Virus record (IMG/VR): IMGVR_UViG_3300029262_000130
Span: 1 to 32,028 of that record
Reading direction: 5' to 3' (one strand)
From: a virus
DNA: 32,028 nucleotides
A program made the translations under genes and the position numbers. A model generated the notes under the pieces. The model had not been told where the DNA came from. It saw nothing but the letters and a program-made list of their open reading frames with translations, and searched no databases. How positions within the stretch are numbered: position 1 is the first letter of the stretch; every line of letters begins with the position of its first letter. This document shows positions 1-6,500 of the stretch, one piece after another.

Positions 1-300
1 GCTTATGATGGGAATAACAGCTGGGTAGAAGGTGTTAAGTCTGTCTCTACCTTAATGGGTGTTGTGCAAACAGGTAACAAGTTCTCTCAATTTGACGAGG
101 GCGAGGCTTTGCACATAGGAGACGGCGGTGAGAGATTCAGCGACTACAGAACCCTATATACAAAAACTATATACACTGTTAGTAAAGGTGATGTACTAAG
201 CTACCAAGGAACTTACTTTAAGGTCATACAGACTTCAGACGAGGCAACCTTTGGCTTTATGCACTACCTTCTTGAGAAACTGGAGAAGTTTACGCCATGA
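1..300 (+). CDS. Probable head-closure/neck protein, 5' end cut by window
   Basis: Reading frame 1 is open from the first base to the TGA at 298-300, giving at least 99 residues. An ATG at 55 is internal to this frame, so the gene almost certainly begins before the window. The C-terminal half has short beta-rich segments (GDVLSYQGTYFKVI) like those of small head-tail joining or stopper proteins, and the stop overlaps the next start (ATGA at 297-300), so the two are translationally coupled. Its place immediately upstream of the tail terminator and sheath also suggests a head-closure role. No catalytic motif is visible. The function is inferred from position and general fold character, not from a recognised family. 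Confidence 0.5.
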   Translation, partial: AYDGNNSWVEGVKSVSTLMGVVQTGNKFSQFDEGEALHIGDGGERFSDYRTLYTKTIYTVSKGDVLSYQGTYFKVIQTSDEATFGFMHYLLEKLEKFTP

Positions 301-836
301 CCCCAGATAGAGCTGATGTAATGGTAATGCAAGCCATGGTTGATCTAATGGTAGGAATAGAGAACTTCTCTTATCCTGCCAGACAGAAAGGATCTCCCAA
401 ACCTGCTGGAGAGTTTGCACACATTAGAGTCCTAGAAGAATACCCAGTAGGAATACCTAACAGAATAACTACTGCTCAGGATAGTCTTACAACCTCTTAC
501 CGGCACATTAGCCCTGCTAGACTGAGGTATAGAGTTGGTGTACAAGATACTAACGGTCTTGCTAGCACTAAAATTATGCATGGGTGGACTAGTGACGCCA
601 TGCGCAGACTCATGATTGATACAGGATACGGCTTTATTAAGTGTACTCCTATATCTAATGAGGATGCTAAGCTAGAGAGAGATTGGGAGTACAGAAAAGG
701 TTTCTCAGTGGAGTTGTATGTAACAAGGATATATGAAGAGTTAGTAGATAACATAACCTCTATAAATATCTCTTCAGCATTCTATGAGGGTAATCTAGCA
801 GCAGTGTTAGATACCTACAATATTAATAATATTTAA
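297..836 (+). CDS. Tail terminator (neck terminator, LIC_12616-like)
   Basis: This 179-residue protein matches in size and position the phage neck/tail terminator proteins that cap the completed tail tube and sheath and provide the surface that docks to the head. The middle (about residues 88-110) holds a segment containing GYGFIKCTPIS and the C-terminal part carries RDWEYRKGFSVELYV, the pattern I associate with the LIC_12616/gp12-like group: a central strand pair and then an aromatic-rich strand. The ATG overlaps the preceding stop, and the sheath gene follows after 13 bases, so it is part of a head-closure, terminator, sheath, tube operon. No signal peptide or membrane segment is present. 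Family assignment is from memory of the pattern and from synteny. Confidence 0.6.
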   Translation: MTPDRADVMVMQAMVDLMVGIENFSYPARQKGSPKPAGEFAHIRVLEEYPVGIPNRITTAQDSLTTSYRHISPARLRYRVGVQDTNGLASTKIMHGWTSDAMRRLMIDTGYGFIKCTPISNEDAKLERDWEYRKGFSVELYVTRIYEELVDNITSINISSAFYEGNLAAVLDTYNINNI

Positions 837-849
837 CAAGGAACAACAA

Positions 850-2304
850 ATGGCTATTGAAATTACAGAGTTTACTAATGTTAACATTTCAGTCTCTCCT
901 ACAGGAGTTGCTGGTGGTAATTTTGGTATTCTCGGATTCCTAACTAATGAGCTAGGAGTTATTGGCACAGCAGAACGTGCCCGAGCTTATACAAGCTTAG
1001 CAAGCGTAGGTGGCGATTGGTCCACAAGTACAGAAGTGTATAAGGCTGCTACAGCTTTCTACGCACAAACACCTACACCTAAAGACTTCACAGTTCTTAT
1101 GGCATTTGAGTCAGCTCAGCCTGCGGTACTAACAGGTGGTGACAGTGGTACACTAGAGGAGCTTAATCTTATTACTAATGGCTCTATGTCATTCACAGTA
1201 GATGGCTTACTAACTACACTAACTGGTGTTGACCTATCTACAGAGACTGACCTTGATGGAGTAGCAGCTGAGATTACAACCCTCATTACAGCAGCCAACT
1301 CAGCCTCAGAAGTTGCGATAGTAACCCGCACACCTTATGGTTTTGAAATGAAGTCTCAGGTAGATGGCGCTTCTTCTATCATCACCTTTGCTGTTGGTGA
1401 CACTGCTGAAGCTCTAGGCTTTGCACAGCATCAAGGTAAGATCTCTTTAGGTATCGACGCAGAGAATGCTGTAGCTGGCCTAGCCTCTGCACTTACACAA
1501 GGTATTCAATTTGTTGGCTTAGCTACTCACAAGAAGTACCGTGACATTGCTGCACAAGCCTCTGGAGAGAATACAGCTGATATAGCTGACTGGGCTGAAG
1601 CTGCTAAGAAGATCTTCATGAACACTACTAACAACCTTACTACATTGTCTTCTGCTATTAGCACTGACATTGGATCTGTGTTGAAGAGTAAGACTCTAAG
1701 ATTCTCTCTTACTACCTTTAGTAAAGCAGTTGATGCTTACCCATCTGTATCTGTATTTGGCCGTGCAGCCTCAGTTAACTTCTCAGGTATTGATACAACC
1801 ATCACACTTAACCTTAAGCAAATGCCTACTATCATTGCAGAAGATCTAACTCCAGGTGAGTACTCTGCTATGAAGGCTAAGAATGTTTCTGCTGTAGTTA
1901 AGATTGGTTCTTCTGTAAATGCTTATACAAGTTCACGTATGGCTTCTGGCTCATGGTTAGATACTACCCATGGCTTGTTGTGGTTAGAGAATAGATGTGA
2001 AGTAGATATGTTTAACCTGCTTTATGTCAATAACACTAAGCTGCCTTATACTCAAGAAGGCTTAAACATTGCTGCTGCCAGACTAACACAGTCTCTACAG
2101 GCTGCTGTACGTAATGGCCTTTCAGCTCCAGGCTACCTACCGAATGGAACTTTCCTACCAGAGGGCTTCAGAGTTACTATGGTATCCTTAGAAGATACCG
2201 CAGGTAGTGATAAGTCTAACCGAGTCTACAATGGCTTAGGTTTCGATATGGTTGGAGCAGGTGCATTGCACGAACTTACAATCTCTGGCAACTTCTCAGA
2301 ATAA
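850..2304 (+). CDS. Tail sheath protein (DUF3383 family)
   Basis: A 484-residue protein that begins with EITEFTNVNISVSPTGVAGG and contains the GILGFLTN segment and alternating Ala/Thr-rich regions typical of DUF3383 proteins, the contractile sheath of several myovirus groups. Sheath subunits assemble around the tail tube and contract during injection. The C-terminal third (about residues 370-484) has WLENRCEVDMFNLLYVN and an AAARLTQSLQAAVRNG helix, matching the conserved polymerisation domain expected at that end of sheath proteins. The start has AAGGA nine bases upstream. It is followed after 12 bases by the tube gene, the usual sheath-tube order, which makes a contractile tail the best reading. 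Length is within the normal range for sheaths. Confidence 0.85.
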   Translation: MAIEITEFTNVNISVSPTGVAGGNFGILGFLTNELGVIGTAERARAYTSLASVGGDWSTSTEVYKAATAFYAQTPTPKDFTVLMAFESAQPAVLTGGDSGTLEELNLITNGSMSFTVDGLLTTLTGVDLSTETDLDGVAAEITTLITAANSASEVAIVTRTPYGFEMKSQVDGASSIITFAVGDTAEALGFAQHQGKISLGIDAENAVAGLASALTQGIQFVGLATHKKYRDIAAQASGENTADIADWAEAAKKIFMNTTNNLTTLSSAISTDIGSVLKSKTLRFSLTTFSKAVDAYPSVSVFGRAASVNFSGIDTTITLNLKQMPTIIAEDLTPGEYSAMKAKNVSAVVKIGSSVNAYTSSRMASGSWLDTTHGLLWLENRCEVDMFNLLYVNNTKLPYTQEGLNIAAARLTQSLQAAVRNGLSAPGYLPNGTFLPEGFRVTMVSLEDTAGSDKSNRVYNGLGFDMVGAGALHELTISGNFSE

Positions 2305-2316
2305 GGAACTATATAA

Positions 2317-2802
2317 ATGTACCAGTACTCCTTCGCTAATGTCGACCTCATTTTAGAGTGTGACTTTTTTGGTAACACAAACCCTACCACCTTCAAGGTA
2401 AAGGGTTTCGCAACAGGTGAAAACCTAATCACAGTTAATCGTCGTGCACCTAATGCTACTACTACCTTTGGAGCTTATGGCCCGATGGTAGTTAACATGC
2501 AACGTATTCGTGCAGGTGACTTATCCTTCCCAGTTCTTATGAACGCTCCTGAGAATAAGTATCTTCAGGATTGGGCTAACCACTTTAATCAGCAAGCAGA
2601 TGCAGATGGTGAATTAATAATTCCTATCCAAGCAACACTAGTTGATAACATGGGTAAAGATGCAGCTGTTATGACTAACGGTATCATCCTTGCTATGCCA
2701 GCTATGGCTCGTGGGCAAACTATGAATACAGTCACTTGGGTACTGACCTTCGAGACAGTAACATATGTACGTGAGCATGGCGGCGACTACGACGCTTTAT
2801 AA
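2317..2802 (+). CDS. Tail tube protein (DUF3277-like)
   Basis: This 161-residue protein opens with MYQYSFANVDLILE, the characteristic YSF-x-DV start of DUF3277 structural proteins that pair with DUF3383 sheaths, and it has the right length for a tail-tube monomer (about 140-170 residues). Tube subunits stack as hexameric rings inside the sheath and form the DNA channel. Alternating beta strands through NPTTFKVKGFATGENLITV and a C-terminal TWVLTFETVTYVREHGG fit the tube beta-barrel. It lies directly downstream of the sheath and ends just before an intrinsic terminator hairpin, so it is the last gene of this transcript segment. I see nothing odd. Assignment rests on the N-terminal pattern plus synteny. 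Confidence 0.8.
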   Translation: MYQYSFANVDLILECDFFGNTNPTTFKVKGFATGENLITVNRRAPNATTTFGAYGPMVVNMQRIRAGDLSFPVLMNAPENKYLQDWANHFNQQADADGELIIPIQATLVDNMGKDAAVMTNGIILAMPAMARGQTMNTVTWVLTFETVTYVREHGGDYDAL

Positions 2803-2814
2803 TACCCGTACCAA

Positions 2815-2844
2815 AGCTCTATCCTTAACTGGGTAGGGCTTTTT
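2815..2844 (+). terminator. Intrinsic terminator after tail tube gene
   Basis: A 10-bp stem, AGCTCTATCC (2815-2824) with GGGTAGGGCT (2831-2840) allowing two G-T wobbles, closes a six-base loop and runs straight into TTTTT (2840-2844). It sits 13 bases after the tube stop codon. It is probably partly leaky, or the next gene has its own promoter, because the tail genes continue immediately. Such a terminator after the two most abundant tail proteins would lower downstream expression. Confidence 0.8.
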
Positions 2845-2899
2845 CGGTTTGTACTTAAATACATATACACTAGTTTAATAGCTAACTTGGAGACCCAAC

Positions 2900-3283
2900 A
2901 TGGCTGGATACTCAGCAACACTTAAAGATGGTAGTGAGATATATATACCAGCTTGGCCTGTAACAGTGGCCTTGGAAAACCTCACACTAGCTGGTCAAGT
3001 ACTAGGATCAGAGAATGTAGTAACTATAGCTGAACTAAACACAGCAGCTGTAGTAGTAGGAATAATGCAGGCTAGTGATGCTCACAAAGCAGCTAAGCTA
3101 CTTACACACTTCGTATGCCAAGTAAGAATTGATGGCAAGAAGATAGAAGCAAAGACAATAGACAGTATGTTTGAAAGTAAGCTAGAGTTAATTGTGGAGA
3201 TGTTTGCACATGTAATGCACTCACAGTTTAGCAGTTTTTTCGAATTAGGCTTAGCAAAGGCAGTCTCCCCAGAAGCTACGTAA
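2900..3283 (+). CDS. Tail assembly chaperone, short (zero-frame) product
   Basis: This 127-residue product is the equivalent of lambda gpG: a small helical protein encoded between tail tube and tape measure that coats the tape-measure protein during tail assembly. It begins at an ATG with GGAGA nine bases upstream. The region around residues 40-110 is predicted helical (Ala/Leu-rich, with KAAKLLTHFV and IVEMFAHVMH). The short form ends ELGLAKAVSPEAT. A perfect -1 slippery heptamer lies 14 codons before its stop and leads into a 76-residue extension, described separately. No sequence family is recognised; the role comes from genome position and the frameshift architecture, which is conserved across long-tailed phages even when sequence is not. 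Confidence 0.75.
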   Translation: MAGYSATLKDGSEIYIPAWPVTVALENLTLAGQVLGSENVVTIAELNTAAVVVGIMQASDAHKAAKLLTHFVCQVRIDGKKIEAKTIDSMFESKLELIVEMFAHVMHSQFSSFFELGLAKAVSPEAT

Positions 3284-3471
3284 CTGGTGAAGATGTAACT
3301 ATACCAATAGAATTTGGTGATATATACCCAGAACTTAATGGGTATCTTATTAGACCTTTACTAGTGAGTCCTCCCATGTGTTCTCTTAAAGAGTTACAAG
3401 ATGGGACTTATAATTTGTATGACCTAGAGATGTTTCATCAGATCATAGAAATTAAGGGACATACATCATAA
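2900..3471 (+). CDS. Tail assembly chaperone, -1 frameshift fusion (G-GT type)
   Basis: Ribosomes that slip back one base at 3235-3241 would read on in frame 1 to the TAA at 3469-3471, giving a product of about 190 residues: 114 shared residues plus a 76-residue extension beginning RIRLSKGSLPRSYVTGEDVT. The -1 frame is closed by TAG at 3229-3231 and the zero frame by TAA at 3281-3283, so only about 50 bases allow the switch, and the slippery run lies inside them. The extension has no plausible start codon and no ribosome binding site of its own near its beginning, which argues for frameshifting. In lambda the T extension recruits the major tail protein to the tape-measure-chaperone complex. 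I infer the same role here. Confidence 0.75.
3235..3241 (+). promoter_or_regulatory. -1 programmed frameshift slippery site (T TTT TTC)
   Basis: In the zero frame the bases read AGT TTT TTC, which contains the canonical X XXY YYZ heptamer U UUU UUC. After simultaneous slippage both tRNAs can re-pair. I do not see an obvious strong pseudoknot immediately after it; the surrounding sequence is AT-rich. The site is the only good slippery heptamer inside the narrow overlap of the two frames. Confidence 0.8.
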
Positions 3472-3473
3472 TC

Positions 3474-3499
3474 ACCTCCGCCGTAACTGGCTCGGAGGT
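3474..3499 (+). other. Hairpin between chaperone and tape measure
   Basis: ACCTCCG (3474-3480) pairs perfectly with CGGAGGT (3493-3499) across a 12-base loop, directly after the stop of the frameshift product and 24 bases before the tape-measure ATG. Only TTT follows, so it is at most a weak terminator. It may instead delay ribosomes or protect a processed mRNA end. The right arm contains GGAGG, but it is too far from the ATG to act as its ribosome binding site. Confidence 0.5.
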
Positions 3500-3522
3500 T
3501 TAATTACCTTAGAGGCTTTACG

Positions 3523-6500
3523 ATGGATTACGATGATTACGCAAGTGAGATGGATGGATCTAATGACCTACGCTCACAAGACGAGCGAGAAATAGAATTT
3601 AGAGGTACTGGCTTCCAAGGTGAGGAGCTAGATCTTAATGAAGGAATAGGAAATGACTGGTTAGCTCAGAATGATATCTCTGGTAATAAGGTCGATGTAA
3701 GCACTGGTGCAGATAGTACTGATAGTGTAAGAAGTGATAGACTGCTTAGCAGTCAAATAAGATACCTACCAGATCCTAGCAACCAAAATCCTAATCCTCA
3801 TTGGTCTGATGGTATTCCAGTAGATGGGCATGGGGTGGTAATAGAGGATCTAAATGAGGCCAGAATAGAAAGGCGCAGGCTTGAACAGGAAACTAGTGTT
3901 ACTGGGGGTGTGCTTCCACCTAATACTTATGGTACTGACACTGCACCAGATGTAACTGGAAGTATACATAGAGAGTATAACAAACATGGTGACCTTATAT
4001 GGAAGGATGCTAAATCTGCCCATACTATACAAGAAGCTATAGCTATAAACAATGCACGTGCAGCTGATGTAGCCAAGGCAAAAGAGGAACGAGCTGGTTC
4101 AGCTAGGGCAGAGAAGTCAGAGGAAGAGGCAATAAGTGGCCTGTCTGAATCACTACTAATAGAAAGAACAGGCCACCTTAGCCTAAGTGTACAAAGACTT
4201 ACCAGAGATATACTATCTGGTAACATAGATGTAAGCATTCACGGACTACGCCAGATAGATGTAATGGCATCAGTAGAGGCATTTGAAGATGCCACAGGCG
4301 TTCCTGCCGCAGAGACAGCAGCAAAGATGAACATGCCAAAGGATGCATACATAGGTGATATAACTACTATTGATCCTGTTACTATGAAACCTACTGAGGT
4401 AAGAAAGCATATACCCAGTAGGCAAGATGTAGTACAGACATTAGGAACTATGAGAAGTTCTGACGAGTACTTACAGATAGGCCCAGGTGGTAGGATGGTT
4501 GGCCAGAGGCTAAGTGAAAAAGCTAATGACAAAGCCAATGATCAACTCATGAATGCTTTCCAAGGCATAAGAGATATAGCCCCATCCTACTTCACTGACG
4601 CTGCTAAGAAGTACGGACCAACTAACTTGTATGCCCAGCGTACTAGGCAGTTGGAGGGAGAGCTTACTAACTGGATCTTGGATAAAGATAGATCTTGGAG
4701 TAGTGATGTATTCCTACCTACACCTAATGAGTTAAGTACAGAAGGGCTAAAAGCAACAGCATCTGTAGGTACGTTTGGTGGATTGAATAGTGGGCAGAAG
4801 AATACTACATCCCCATTTACCTACATACAACATGCTGCTGCAATTGAAAAAGCAAGAGGCCAAGGTGAAATTACTGTGGCTGAGCAAGAGAGTATTATAA
4901 AGTCTGCTCCAAGCCTATCCAATACATTAAGGCCTATTGATTGGAATGCTAGTGATCCTATCCACTCTCAAAAAGTTGCTATGGCAGAACTTGAATACAA
5001 GGTAAGAGGCATTAGAGATCCACTAAGAAGGTTTGCTTTAAGTACTAGAGATGAGTACCGAGGCAACACCGAGCGAGTACAAGGTAGAGATACAGTAGAT
5101 GACGAACAAGCTTTACAGTTTGAAGAAAGAAATCAGGTATCTTCATTTCTAGATATGGGTGGGTTAGATACTTATAGAAATCTAGGTGTAGAGGGAGATA
5201 AGTCAGAAGCTGATAGGTACATGGCAGAGATTAAGTCAGGAGTGCCTGATGAGTTTGATTTTAAGGAGGAAAAGGAATTTGACCCTGATCTTCCAAACTT
5301 CTTTAGACTTGATAAAATACACAAGCCAAACTTCTTTAATCCTACTCACAGCAAAGATTCTTTTGCAATGCCTGGCTCTGATGAGGAAAGGTATGCATTG
5401 CAAGTACTAGACAAAAACTCTCCTGAGCAAGGATCTAAAGAGTGGTTAGCTCAACGTGAAGGTATGGTAACTGGATCTAAAGCTAAAGAGCTCTGGAAAG
5501 GCAAAGGAGATGAAAGGCTAGCTATTACTCTTGCCAAAGAACGTATGGGTATTGCTGATGACATATCTAATGCTTACACAGTAAGAGGCTCAAAGAAAGA
5601 AGATGTAGTCCTTAGATCATTCATGGCAAACGAAGGAAAAGGACTAACTCATAGAGAGGCTTTCTTTGAGACTAATAGTAAGTTGTCTGGATTTGGTGCT
5701 TCTCCTGATGGCAGGTTGTTTGACTCAGAAGGTAAAAGTGCAGGCCTACTAGAGATGAAGTACTTTGGAGACAGGACTTTCCAGTCTGTGGTAAAAGATA
5801 CAATGCCTCAGATGCAAATGCAAATGATGGTTACTGGAGAGAAGCAGACTCACCTATACGCAATGAATGCTGATACAGGACAGATGAAGCACGAGGTAGT
5901 ATCTGCTGACAAAGAGATGCAGGATGAATTACTTGAACTTGGTATGTCTGCACTAGAAGTAACTAAAAGCTTAGATAAATATGGGAAGATCATTGATATG
6001 GAAGGAAAAGTAAAAGGTGCTAGGAGGCCGAAGTCTAGCACTGCTTCTCATGCATCGGAAAAGACTATGGAAAAGGCTACAGTTGTTGTCCTAACAGAAG
6101 AAGAACAGGCTGCAATGACTGCCTTTAACTACTCTGGCTCTAATCCAGTTAGTGAGGGTAATGGCTCTGCCGCCAATACAGTGTTTGCTGAGCAGATGCG
6201 AGCTATGCACAATAAAGAGCAGAGGGATAAAGCTAAAGCCATACTAGAAAGTACGAATAGCCCACTTAAAGGTTCTGACAGGAACAAAAAGAAAGGAGAC
6301 AAGGTTTCCAATCCTGTACCTGCACCTGCACAAAACTTCATAAGCACATCTAACCCATCTAACTCTGCTGAGGGAACTTTGTTTGCTGAGAAGATGATCA
6401 AGGAAGAACAAAGAGACCTAGCTAAGGAAGCTTTAGAGGGAGCTAAAGGTGTTGGTTATGAAATGACTATGACTAACCCAGAGTTCAAATCTCCTATTAG

